From positions 1 through 64,000 of the forward strand of contig NZ_BDBF01000024.1 in NCBI RefSeq assembly GCF_001612845.1: a stretch of DNA of 64,000 nt, given 5' to 3'. How positions within the stretch are numbered: position 1 is the first letter of the stretch; each line of letters starts with the position of its first letter. This DNA comes from Nocardia elegans NBRC 108235 (GTDB lineage: Bacteria > Actinomycetota > Actinomycetes > Mycobacteriales > Mycobacteriaceae). The position numbers and the translations under genes are program-made. The notes under the pieces are model-generated. The model saw only the letters and a program-made list of their open reading frames with translations. It was not told the origin of the DNA and did no database searches. Shown here one piece after another: positions 1-8,596 of this stretch.

Positions 1-1
1 G

Positions 2-634
2 GGCGCCACGATCGTCGGCCGCAAGATCGGGCTGACCTCACCGGCGGTGCAGCGGCAACTCGGCGTCGACCAACCCGATTTCGGTGTCCTGTTCGACGAC
101 ATGCGCTTCCGGCAGGACACGCCCATCCCCGCGAGCCGTCTGCTGCAACCGAAGGCCGAAGCCGAGATCGCGTTCGTGCTCGCTCACGACCTCGCCGACG
201 GTCCACTCGACGACGACCAGGTGCGCGCCGCGGTCGACTACGCCGTGGCCGCGCTGGAAATCGTCGACAGCCGAATTGCCGACTGGGACATCACTTTCGG
301 CGATACCGTCGCCGACAACGGCTCCAGCGGACTGTTCGTCCTCGGATCGCAGCGCCGCACCCTCGACGAGTTCGAACCCGTATCGGCGCGGATGACCATG
401 TCCATCGACGGCGTCGAGGTGTCCACCGGGACCGGGGCGGCCTGCCTGGGCGACCCGCTGCGCGCGCTGGCATGGCTGGCGCGCACCGCCCGCGAATTCG
501 GCGAACCGCTGCGTGCCAGCCAGGTGATCCTGTCCGGCGCGCTCGGCCCGATGGCCCCGATCACCGCCCCCGCAACCGTCACGGCCGACATCTCCGGGCT
601 CGGCTCGGTGACCGCCGTCTTCATCGAGGAGTGA
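2..634 (+). CDS. 2-keto-4-pentenoate hydratase (meta-cleavage pathway), 5' truncated by window edge
   Basis: This enzyme adds water to 2-hydroxypenta-2,4-dienoate to give 4-hydroxy-2-oxovalerate in the lower meta-cleavage pathway. The frame is open from base 2, so the start lies off the window; the visible part begins with the family's GxKIGLTS block followed by AVQRQLGVDQPDFGVL and ends with the SGALGPMAPI region. About 210 residues of a typical ~260 are present. A GTG at 47 lies inside the conserved core and is not the start. Acetaldehyde dehydrogenase begins 5 nt after the stop, and aldolase follows, which is the usual hydratase-dehydrogenase-aldolase order. The ring substrate feeding this branch cannot be read from the window. 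Confidence 0.9.
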   Translation, partial: GATIVGRKIGLTSPAVQRQLGVDQPDFGVLFDDMRFRQDTPIPASRLLQPKAEAEIAFVLAHDLADGPLDDDQVRAAVDYAVAALEIVDSRIADWDITFGDTVADNGSSGLFVLGSQRRTLDEFEPVSARMTMSIDGVEVSTGTGAACLGDPLRALAWLARTAREFGEPLRASQVILSGALGPMAPITAPATVTADISGLGSVTAVFIEE

Positions 635-639
635 CAACC

Positions 640-1620
640 ATGAGCGACGAACGTGGCGCCGTCAAGGTGGCCGTCATCGGATCGGGCAATATCGGCACCG
701 ATCTGATGATCAAGGTCATCCGGCATTCGACCGTGCTGGAAATGGGCGCGATGGTCGGCATCGATCCGGAATCCGACGGTCTCGCCCGGGCCCGGCGGCT
801 GGGCGTGCCCACCACCTCCGAGGGCGTGCAGGGGCTGTTGCGATTGCCGAACTTCGACGAGATCGAGGTGATCTTCGACGCGACCTCGGCCAAGGCGCAC
901 GCGGCCCACGCGGCGGTCCTCGAGCCGCTCGGTAAACGCCTCGTCGATCTCACTCCGGCCGCGCTGGGACCGTTCGTCGTCCCGGCGGTGAACCTGGACG
1001 AACACCGGCACGCGACCGACGTCAACATGGTCACCTGCGGCGGGCAGGCCACCATCCCGATCGTCGCCGCGGTCTCGCGCGTCGCACCGGTCGCCTACGC
1101 CGAGATCGTCGCGTCGATCGCCTCGAAGTCCGCCGGCCCGGGGACGCGGGCCAATATCGACGAGTTCACCGAGACCACCGCGCACGCGGTGGAGACCGTG
1201 GGCGGGGCCCGCCGGGGCAAGGCGATCATCATCCTCAATCCGGCCGAACCGCCGATGATCATGCGTGACACCGTGCTCTGTCTGACCACGGCACCGGACG
1301 CCGCTACGCAGGAGGCGATTCGCGCATCGATCGAGCAGATGATCGCGCGGGTCGCCACCTATGTGCCGGGCTACCGGCTCAAACAGCAGATCCAGATCAC
1401 CCCGATACCTGCGGACCAGCCGGTGCACACCCTGCAGCACTCCGACCGCGGTCCGGCGCCGACGCACCAGGTGAGCGTCTTCCTGGAAGTGGAGGGTGCG
1501 GCGCACTATCTGCCCGCCTACGCGGGAAATCTCGACATCATGACCTCCGCGGCGATGCGCTATGCCGAATCGGTCGCCGACACGATCGCCGCCCCGGCAG
1601 AACAGGGAGCCTCGCGATGA
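640..1620 (+). CDS. mhpF: Acetaldehyde dehydrogenase, acylating
   Basis: Oxidises acetaldehyde to acetyl-CoA with NAD and CoA, normally as a channelling complex with the aldolase encoded next door. The 326-residue protein matches family length. It opens with the Rossmann motif VAVIGSGNIGTDL, and the catalytic cysteine is in the NMVTCGGQATIP block. ATG 640 is chosen because GAGGAG (627-632) sits 7 nt upstream; a GTG at 631 is less well placed. The stop overlaps the aldolase start by 4 nt (ATGA), suggesting translational coupling of the two subunits. Confidence 0.95.
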   Translation: MSDERGAVKVAVIGSGNIGTDLMIKVIRHSTVLEMGAMVGIDPESDGLARARRLGVPTTSEGVQGLLRLPNFDEIEVIFDATSAKAHAAHAAVLEPLGKRLVDLTPAALGPFVVPAVNLDEHRHATDVNMVTCGGQATIPIVAAVSRVAPVAYAEIVASIASKSAGPGTRANIDEFTETTAHAVETVGGARRGKAIIILNPAEPPMIMRDTVLCLTTAPDAATQEAIRASIEQMIARVATYVPGYRLKQQIQITPIPADQPVHTLQHSDRGPAPTHQVSVFLEVEGAAHYLPAYAGNLDIMTSAAMRYAESVADTIAAPAEQGASR

Positions 1621-2642
1621 CCACGCAACTGTTCATCCAAGACGTCACGCTCCGCGACGGTATGCACGCCGTACGCCACCGCATCACTCCCGACGACGTC
1701 GGCGCGATCGTGGCGGCGCTGGACGCGGCGGGAGTCGACGCCGTCGAGGTCGCCCACGGGGACGGCCTGGCCGGCGGCAGCCTGAACTACGGCCCCGGCA
1801 GCAATACCGACTGGGAGTGGATCGAGGCCGCGGCCGCCAACCTCACCCACGCCCGGCTGACGACCCTGCTGCTGCCCGGCATCGGCACCATCGACCATCT
1901 CGAGCAGGCCTACCGGCTCGGCGTCCGCTCGGTCCGCGTCGCCACCCACTGCACCGAGGCCGACGTCTCGGCCCAGCACATCGGCAAAGCCCGCGAACTC
2001 GGCATGGACGTCTCCGGGTTCTTGATGATGTCGCATATGGCCGAACCCGAGCAGCTCGCCGAACAGGCCAAGCTGATGGAAAGCTATGGCGCACAGTGTG
2101 TTTACGTCACAGACTCCGGTGGCCGGTTGACCCTCAACGGCGTCCGCGACCGCGTGCGCGCCTATCGCCGCGTCCTCGATCCGGCCACCGAGATCGGCAT
2201 CCACGCGCACGAGAATCTCTCGCTCTCGGTCGCCAATTCCGTTGTCGCCGTAGAGGAAGGCGTCACCCGTGTGGACGCCTCGCTGGCCGGGCACGGCGCG
2301 GGGGCGGGCAACTGCCCGATCGAACCGTTCGTCGCCGTCGCCGACCTGTACGGCTGGAAGCACAACTGCGATCTGTTCGCCCTTCAGGACGCCGCCGACG
2401 ATCTGGTGCGGCCGTTGCAGGATCGCCCGGTGCGGGTGGATCGCGAAACGCTCACCCTGGGGTACGCCGGTGTGTATTCGTCGTTCCTGCGCCACGCCGA
2501 GGCCGCGGCGCGGCGCTACGGATTGGACGCGCGCACCATCCTGCTCGAGGTCGGCCGGCGCGGACTGGTCGGCGGTCAGGAAGATCTCATCGTCGACATC
2601 GCACTGGATCTCGCGGGCGAAACCAGCGCCGCGACCGCCTGA
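1617..2642 (+). CDS. mhpE: 4-hydroxy-2-oxovalerate aldolase
   Basis: Cleaves 4-hydroxy-2-oxovalerate to pyruvate and acetaldehyde; DmpG/BphI-type class II aldolase with a divalent metal. Visible features are the N-terminal VTLRDGMHAVRH motif, which carries a metal-binding Asp, and the GIHAHENLSLSVANS segment, whose two histidines complete the site. The 341-residue length is typical. It ends the operon: the next gene, a P-type ATPase, is convergent and only 6 nt away, so no obvious separate terminator fits between them. Confidence 0.95.
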   Translation: MTTQLFIQDVTLRDGMHAVRHRITPDDVGAIVAALDAAGVDAVEVAHGDGLAGGSLNYGPGSNTDWEWIEAAAANLTHARLTTLLLPGIGTIDHLEQAYRLGVRSVRVATHCTEADVSAQHIGKARELGMDVSGFLMMSHMAEPEQLAEQAKLMESYGAQCVYVTDSGGRLTLNGVRDRVRAYRRVLDPATEIGIHAHENLSLSVANSVVAVEEGVTRVDASLAGHGAGAGNCPIEPFVAVADLYGWKHNCDLFALQDAADDLVRPLQDRPVRVDRETLTLGYAGVYSSFLRHAEAAARRYGLDARTILLEVGRRGLVGGQEDLIVDIALDLAGETSAATA

Positions 2643-2648
2643 AAGATA

Positions 2649-5600
2649 TCAATTCGCCGGCACCACAACACTTTCGGCCTCGAGGACGAATTCCTGCGGT
2701 TCCGGCACGACCGTGGGCTCGTCCGGCTCGGTCGGCCGGCGGGAGGGCAGCAGGGCGCCAGCGGCGGTCGCGGTCGCCGCCGAGGTGAGCGCGGTGGCCC
2801 AGCCCACCGGCCCGAGGGGACGGCAACCGAAATACGTCGACAGTCCGGGTGTCATGACGACCGTGCCCAGGAAGGCCGCACTACCGGCCGCGGTGAGCCA
2901 CACCTGCGGGCTGTGGCGCGCGGCCAGAACGGTCTGCCCGAGCTGTGTGCCCACCAGCGCGACCAGGGCGACGGTCGCCGCCCGGCGCTCGGTACCGGTC
3001 CAGCGGGCGATCGACCACGCCACGGTGGAGGCGGCCGCGGTGGTGGAGCCGCGGATCACGATCGTGCGACGCAGATCGGCCGCGATATCGGTGCGCGGGC
3101 GGGAGGCGAGCTGTTCGGCGAGCAGATCGGCGCGCTCCTGGTTGCCGGTCGGCTCCTCGTCGCCGGACCGCTCGGTCGACAGTGCGACGGCCATCGCCGG
3201 AAACATGTCGGTGAGCATGTTGACCAGCAGAAATTGCCTGGTGCCCAGCGGGGCCCGGCCCGCGAGCGCGGTGCCGAGGACCGTGAACGCGACCTCACCG
3301 GCGTTGCCGCCGACCAGGATGCCGACCGCATCGCTGACGCGCCGCCACATGCCGCGGCCCTCGATCAGCGCGTGCAGCAGCACCAGCGGGTCGGGATCGG
3401 TCAGCACCAGATCGGCGGCATTGCGCGCGGCGGTCGACCCCTGGGCGGTGAGTCCGATGCCGACGTCGGCGGTGCGGATCGCGGCCGCGTCGTTGCCGCC
3501 GTCCCCGGCCATGGCCACCACCTCGCCGCGCCGCTGCAAGGTGGTGACGATGCGGACCTTCTGCTGCGGGCTGACGCGGGCGAAGACACTGCTGCGCGCG
3601 ATGAGATCCGACTGGGCGGCATCGTCGAGGTCGGCCAGATCGCTCCCCGTCACCACCGGCTCGGCGTCGATGCCCAGATCGGCGGCGATGGCGGAGGCGG
3701 TGACGGGATGGTCGCCGGTGATCATCCGCACGCGAATGTCGTTGCGCTGCAACGCGCCGACGAGCGGACGCGCCTGCGGACGCGCGGTGTCGGCGAGCCC
3801 GATGAAGCCGAGCAGGGTGAGTTTCTCGACCGCGCTCACCACATCACCCGGTGCCGCGGACAGATCCCGCCGGGCGACGACCAGCACCCGCAGCCCGCGC
3901 TCGGCCATGCGATTGATCATGCGGTCGGCGGCGCGGCGATGGGCGGCGGACATCGGTTCGTCGCGATCGTCACCCTCGTGCCGGGTCCGGATCGCGGTGC
4001 AGCGGGCGAGCACGATTTCCGGGGCCCCCTTCACGATCAGCCGCCAGCGCCGCCGCCGCGTCTGACCCAGCGTCGCGGCGTATCCGCGATTCGATTCGAA
4101 GGGCAGTTCCTCGATCGTGTCCCAGCGTTCGTCCGAGTCGAGCTGCTCGGCGGCGTCGAGCACCGCCTGATCGGTGGCGTGCACGATCGGGCCCTCGGCA
4201 GGATCGGGGCAGGCGTGGGCCGCGGCCCGCAGCAAGAGGCGGGCACGCGGGTCGTCGTCCTCCGGCGACCACTGGTGATCGAGGTCGGCCAGGGTGGTCA
4301 GCCGCAGGCGGCCGAAGGTGAGCGTTCCGGTCTTGTCGAAGCAGATGGTGTTCACCCGGCCCAGGGCCTCCACCGTCCGGCTGGCCCGCACCAGCAGGCC
4401 GTGACGCGACAGGCGCCGGGCGACGGCCAGCTGCGCCACCGTGGCGACGAGCGGAAGTCCTTCCGGCACGGCGGCCGTCGCGACCGCGACTCCGTCGGCG
4501 ATGGCCGAGCGAATACGCTGTCCCCGCAACCATCCCAGCGCCGTGACCAGGGAACCGCCGCCGAGTGTCAGCGGCAGGGCCTGATCGCTGAGCGCACGCA
4601 GCTGCGCCTGCACTCCGCCCAGGCGAGGCGGCACGGCGACGGCGGCGGCGCGGTTGGTTTCGGTATCGCACCCGACCGCGACGACCACCGCCACCGCGGC
4701 GCCGTTCACGATCGTGCTGGCCTCGTACACCATGCAGCGCCGCTGGTTGAGCTCCGCTCCGGGAGTGGCGGGGCTGTCCTTGGTCACCGTGACCGATTCC
4801 CCGGTCAGCGCCGATTCGTCGACCTCCAGGTCCTCGGCTCGCAGCAGCCGCGCATCCGCCGGAACGACGTCGCCGGTGCGCAGTGCGATCACGTCGCCGA
4901 CCGCCAGGGCCGTCCCGGGCACGGATTCGCTGGGCGGCTCGGGATCGTGGTCGAGCGCGGCGCGATCGACGCGGCGACCGGTGATGCGCTCGTGCGCGAT
5001 CAGGTCGCGCAGCGCGTTCTCGGCGCGTTGCCGCTGCAAGGCCGACACCACCGCGTTGACCGCCACCACGCCGGCCACCAGTGCGGCGTCGCCGGGTGAG
5101 CCCAGTACGGCCGAGGCCGCGGCGCCGACACCGAGGATGGGGGTGAGCGGATCGGCCAGCTCGCGGCGCACGGTGGCGAGAAAACGCGTGGCCGGAGACA
5201 GGTGCGCGGGAATGCGGGTCAGCGGTGCGGTCCACGACCGCGCGGGAGGTAGCTCGTCGCGTTCGGGTTCCGGCAGCCGCGTCAACACTTCGTCGGGTTC
5301 GAGACTGTGCCAGGGAACCAGCGGTGCGCCCGACTCCGGGAGCCGTCCGCGCGCGGCCTGCACGCCCACCCACGTACCCTGCATCAGCCCGCTGGCCTGC
5401 GCCGCGGTCACCGGCCACGCGTCGCGGGAACGACCCGCGGCCAGCAGCAGGCCCGCGAGCGAACACGCCGAGAGCGCGAGGACGCGACCGCGCTCGCTGA
5501 CCTGCCGGGCGGGAGCCACCGTCAGCAGCACGCGCATCACCTGATCGAGATCGCCGCAGACCACATCCGCCACCCACGGCATCGCCTCGACCTCGCCGGC

Positions 5601-7262
5601 GCTGATCCGGCTCACGCCGATGGCCACATCCGCGCAGTTCAGATCCTCGGCGGCATCGGTGGCGACCAGCGCCACCACATGTCCGTCGGACTGCAACCGC
5701 CGCACCAACTCCGCCGCCTGCCGCGACCGCTCGACGAATTCGTCTGCCAGGGAACGCAATTCGACCGCGTCGCGTTGTCCGCGCACGACCACCTTCAGGC
5801 CCGAGGCCCGGGCGGTGAGCATCAGCGTCCGCGCGCGGGGGTCGAGTTCGCGGCCGATCAGGACCCGTCCCACCACGTCCGTTCCGTCGCAGACGTCGTA
5901 CCAGCCGGGAATCGAGTCGGTGCGGTTGCGGTCCGGATCCGGTCGCAGCCGAAGGTCGCCGGTATCCGGTGGCGCAGGTCCGGCCGCGCCGGGGCTCGAC
6001 CACAACAGTCGCTGAGCGGCGTTCCATACCCGGGCCGTGGTCCATTCGGACTTCTCGGCATCTCCCGGTCCGGTTTCGCCGGTGTCGGCGGCGGTTTCGA
6101 CATCGAGTACCAGGCGGCCGCTTCCGTACAGCACAGCGCCGTCGATCACCAGGGCGCTCAGCCGATCCAGCCGCCGCCACACCGACGAATCCATCGTCAG
6201 CACGCCGGAAGCGGCCAGCAGTGACGACACCGTCGCCGCGAAGCTCTCCCGGCTCGCCCGCGCGGCCTTCGGCGCGGCGATCGTCAAGGCGCGGCCGACC
6301 GAGGACAGGCCCTGGCCGGCGGCGACGGCGGCGGCTCCGGCGGCCGCGGCGGCCGACGCCTCGTCCGCGCACCGTTCGACCGGGCCGGGCGGCAGTACGA
6401 CCGGACGCTCCCGTTGTGGCGGGGCGTGCAAGATATCGCGGGCCCGTCGGTGGCCGTGCTCGACCTCCCACAAGCGCCAACGGGCATGGCGCACACCGTG
6501 TTCGGTGACGGCCAGCGCTCGGTGCAGCGCATCGACCAGGACGTTCGCGGGGCTGTCACCGGCGGCCTGCGCCAGCGCGTTGGCGGTGGTCAGCAGCAGA
6601 TCGGTGCGGGCCCGGCCGAGACGCTGTTCCAACAGCCGCCGGATGCGCGGCTGCGAGTCCGCCAGCGCGACCAGCGACTGCAGCGTCTCCACGCCGTTGC
6701 GCCCGGGAATGGCCGATCCGACGAAGGTGACACCGGCCGAGATCAGATCACCGGCCAGTGAAATCGCCGCCGACACAACGGGTTCCAGATCGGCGGGATG
6801 TTCCGCAGTCGGATCCCAGACGGTATCGGCGACGCCGGCGTCCTCCTCTGCCGCGGCGATCGCGTCCAGCAGTCCGGGCACCACATCATCGTCGCGAACC
6901 GCGGCCACCACATCCCCGGTCACCGCGTTCACCCGCGTCCAGCGCACACCCGGCAGCGAGCCCACCTTCCGGTGCACGGCCTCCGCGACTCGCTCGCTGC
7001 GCTCCGAACGCAGGCCGCGCACCTCCACGAGCACGCGATCCTCGACGGCGGCGATCCGTCTGCCGTCCCGGCGCAGCGCAGGGTTCAGCAACGACCGCAC
7101 GTCGCGCTGCAGCTGCGTGGCGATATCGTCGGCCACCTCGGTCAGCCGCAGCGCGGTCTGCGCCGCCGCCACCGCACGCACGGGCAGCCGCGCCGAGCCG
7201 CCGATGAGAGCCGTCCCGGTCCGGCCGGCTCCTGACACCACACCGATCAACGCCTGAAACAC
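2649..7262 (-). CDS. ctpH: CtpH/CtpI-type P-type ATPase (metal cation transporter)
   Basis: Very large (1537 aa) P-type ATPase of the mycobacterial CtpH/CtpI class; CtpH of M. tuberculosis is of nearly the same length as I recall. The core order is intact: ALTGESV actuator loop (~residue 817), VPEGLPL membrane motif as in P2-type pumps, phosphorylation motif FDKTGTLT (~974), KGAPE nucleotide-binding motif and GDGGNDAAAI hinge (~1250), then C-terminal membrane helices. The N-terminal ~650 residues form a long extension including a degenerate heavy-metal-associated-like fold without CxxC. GTG 7262 is preceded by GGGAGGT at 5 nt. The transported ion is not evident from sequence. It lies downstream of the pentapeptide-repeat gene on the same strand. 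Confidence 0.88.
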   Translation of the reverse strand: MFQALIGVVSGAGRTGTALIGGSARLPVRAVAAAQTALRLTEVADDIATQLQRDVRSLLNPALRRDGRRIAAVEDRVLVEVRGLRSERSERVAEAVHRKVGSLPGVRWTRVNAVTGDVVAAVRDDDVVPGLLDAIAAAEEDAGVADTVWDPTAEHPADLEPVVSAAISLAGDLISAGVTFVGSAIPGRNGVETLQSLVALADSQPRIRRLLEQRLGRARTDLLLTTANALAQAAGDSPANVLVDALHRALAVTEHGVRHARWRLWEVEHGHRRARDILHAPPQRERPVVLPPGPVERCADEASAAAAAGAAAVAAGQGLSSVGRALTIAAPKAARASRESFAATVSSLLAASGVLTMDSSVWRRLDRLSALVIDGAVLYGSGRLVLDVETAADTGETGPGDAEKSEWTTARVWNAAQRLLWSSPGAAGPAPPDTGDLRLRPDPDRNRTDSIPGWYDVCDGTDVVGRVLIGRELDPRARTLMLTARASGLKVVVRGQRDAVELRSLADEFVERSRQAAELVRRLQSDGHVVALVATDAAEDLNCADVAIGVSRISAGEVEAMPWVADVVCGDLDQVMRVLLTVAPARQVSERGRVLALSACSLAGLLLAAGRSRDAWPVTAAQASGLMQGTWVGVQAARGRLPESGAPLVPWHSLEPDEVLTRLPEPERDELPPARSWTAPLTRIPAHLSPATRFLATVRRELADPLTPILGVGAAASAVLGSPGDAALVAGVVAVNAVVSALQRQRAENALRDLIAHERITGRRVDRAALDHDPEPPSESVPGTALAVGDVIALRTGDVVPADARLLRAEDLEVDESALTGESVTVTKDSPATPGAELNQRRCMVYEASTIVNGAAVAVVVAVGCDTETNRAAAVAVPPRLGGVQAQLRALSDQALPLTLGGGSLVTALGWLRGQRIRSAIADGVAVATAAVPEGLPLVATVAQLAVARRLSRHGLLVRASRTVEALGRVNTICFDKTGTLTFGRLRLTTLADLDHQWSPEDDDPRARLLLRAAAHACPDPAEGPIVHATDQAVLDAAEQLDSDERWDTIEELPFESNRGYAATLGQTRRRRWRLIVKGAPEIVLARCTAIRTRHEGDDRDEPMSAAHRRAADRMINRMAERGLRVLVVARRDLSAAPGDVVSAVEKLTLLGFIGLADTARPQARPLVGALQRNDIRVRMITGDHPVTASAIAADLGIDAEPVVTGSDLADLDDAAQSDLIARSSVFARVSPQQKVRIVTTLQRRGEVVAMAGDGGNDAAAIRTADVGIGLTAQGSTAARNAADLVLTDPDPLVLLHALIEGRGMWRRVSDAVGILVGGNAGEVAFTVLGTALAGRAPLGTRQFLLVNMLTDMFPAMAVALSTERSGDEEPTGNQERADLLAEQLASRPRTDIAADLRRTIVIRGSTTAAASTVAWSIARWTGTERRAATVALVALVGTQLGQTVLAARHSPQVWLTAAGSAAFLGTVVMTPGLSTYFGCRPLGPVGWATALTSAATATAAGALLPSRRPTEPDEPTVVPEPQEFVLEAESVVVPAN

Positions 7263-7380
7263 CGGACCTCCCAGCCCGTACGAGTACCGTCGTCCCAGCT
7301 ACTACCCAGGATCGGGGAAGCCAACCGCGATATCGGGAGCCTGAGCGGGGCCGATTGTTTCCACGGCCGACGCGGTGCGG

Positions 7381-8322
7381 CTACAGGCATGCGGCGACCG
7401 GTATCCGGTGGGCGGGGCCGTGCTGCGCGGGTGCGGTGAACGACGGGTCCGCTTCGGCCGATGGCTGCTCCGCGGGCATCGGGTCGAGGAATCGGGCGCG
7501 TTCGAAAGAGCTGTCGATGGTGAACGCGGCACCGTCGAACCGGGCCGGCCCGATGAAGCCTGCCGCGCCGAAGTCGGCATGGCCACGGAACTGCGCGCTG
7601 TCGAAATACGCCCCGCCGCGGAAGGCCGCCCGATGGAATCGGGCGTCGCCGGAGAAGATCGCCAGTGGAAATTGGGCGCTGCCGCGGAAGGTGGTTCCGT
7701 CGAAGCGGGCCCGCTCGAATCGGGCGCCGAAAAATCTGGCGCGATCGGTGAACACCGCCTCCCGGAACCACACGGTATCGAAGGTCGCCGCCTGGAAATA
7801 AGTGTCGGCGGAGAATGTCGCGCCGTCGAATCGAGTGTTGCCCGACAGGTTCGCGCGTTCGAAATTCGCGGAGCCGCCGAAAACCGCACCGGTGAAATCG
7901 GCATCCTCGATTCGCGCATTGCGGAAATCGAAGGTTGCGCGCGACCAGCTTCGGCGCGCGCCGCGGCGGAGGTGGTCGGCGATGACGGACGTGATGGTCC
8001 GCCGAACCGTCCGGTCGTATCCGCCGAGCCGGCCGGCCACGCGGGGCAGTCGAAGATAACCGCAGAGTACGTCCACGCATTGCTGGCGCGGTGTGGCCGC
8101 GGACGCGTCCGCGATCTCGGCCAGCGTGCGCACGGCGGAGATCTGCGCTCCGCCCTCACCGGCATAGAGTTGCGCCGCCGCCGACACGAACATGTCGGCC
8201 AGTTGCCACGGCCACCGGAAACGCTTGCGCCGAAAAGAATTCACCGAATTCGCGTCGCTGTCGAGCAATAGATTCGCCGCCGCGGCCACCGGTGCCGGCC
8301 GGCGTTGTACGAGCACTACCAT
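7381..8322 (-). CDS. Pentapeptide-repeat protein with N-terminal helical domain
   Basis: The 313-residue protein has an N-terminal half without repeats (residues ~1-120, with a basic-aromatic stretch RRKRFRWPWQ around residues 31-40 and a helical segment) and a C-terminal right-handed quadrilateral beta-helix built from A(D/N/R)F-type pentapeptides from about residue 127 to 285, e.g. FDFRNARIEDADFTGAVF. Such proteins are often membrane-associated in actinomycetes; the pure-repeat MfpA/Qnr DNA mimics lack the N-terminal domain, so a gyrase role should not be assumed. ATG 8322 has an excellent AGGAGGT (8327-8333) 4 nt upstream. Function unknown. Confidence 0.85.
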   Translation of the reverse strand: MVVLVQRRPAPVAAAANLLLDSDANSVNSFRRKRFRWPWQLADMFVSAAAQLYAGEGGAQISAVRTLAEIADASAATPRQQCVDVLCGYLRLPRVAGRLGGYDRTVRRTITSVIADHLRRGARRSWSRATFDFRNARIEDADFTGAVFGGSANFERANLSGNTRFDGATFSADTYFQAATFDTVWFREAVFTDRARFFGARFERARFDGTTFRGSAQFPLAIFSGDARFHRAAFRGGAYFDSAQFRGHADFGAAGFIGPARFDGAAFTIDSSFERARFLDPMPAEQPSAEADPSFTAPAQHGPAHRIPVAACL

Positions 8323-8551
8323 TCGAACCTCCTAAACGCCTGCAACGCCCAGAAAAGCTCTTCACTCGCTGTAACGACGGTATAACCGCTCGACATTCGC
8401 CATAACAATCGTCACCGAAAAGTAATCGACCGGCTACGGCGCGCCGGTCGACCTGCGCGGGATCGGGACGCTCGTGGCAGACGGAAATCGCTGTCGGATA
8501 ACCGTCCCGCCGCCTCATTCGAGACCGGCCGATTCCCAGCCCGGAGCGCGA

Positions 8552-8589
8552 TAAAATTCGCCATGTCTCGATGTCTCATCCCGGAGTGA
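8552..8589 (+). promoter_or_regulatory. Putative -10 box and leaderless 8-codon uORF before kinase gene
   Basis: TAAAAT at 8552-8557 is a near-consensus -10 element. ATG 8563 follows 5 nt later and opens an 8-codon reading frame, MSRCLIPE, with a TGA at 8587-8589. The GGAG serving the kinase start at 8597 lies at the end of this mini-ORF (8583-8586), so translation of the leader could affect kinase initiation. The mini-ORF could simply be chance; no conservation data are available here. Confidence 0.35.
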
Positions 8590-8596
8590 CCAGCAC

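Noticed and set aside
2913..5099. Plus-strand open frame of about 730 codons inside the P-type ATPase
   Set aside because: Composition is Arg/Gly/Asp/His-rich without any domain, and the opposite strand carries all P-type ATPase motifs.
7263..7380. Possible small gene between pentapeptide-repeat and ATPase genes
   Set aside because: Only an ATPase ribosome-binding site is seen; no convincing start and frame.
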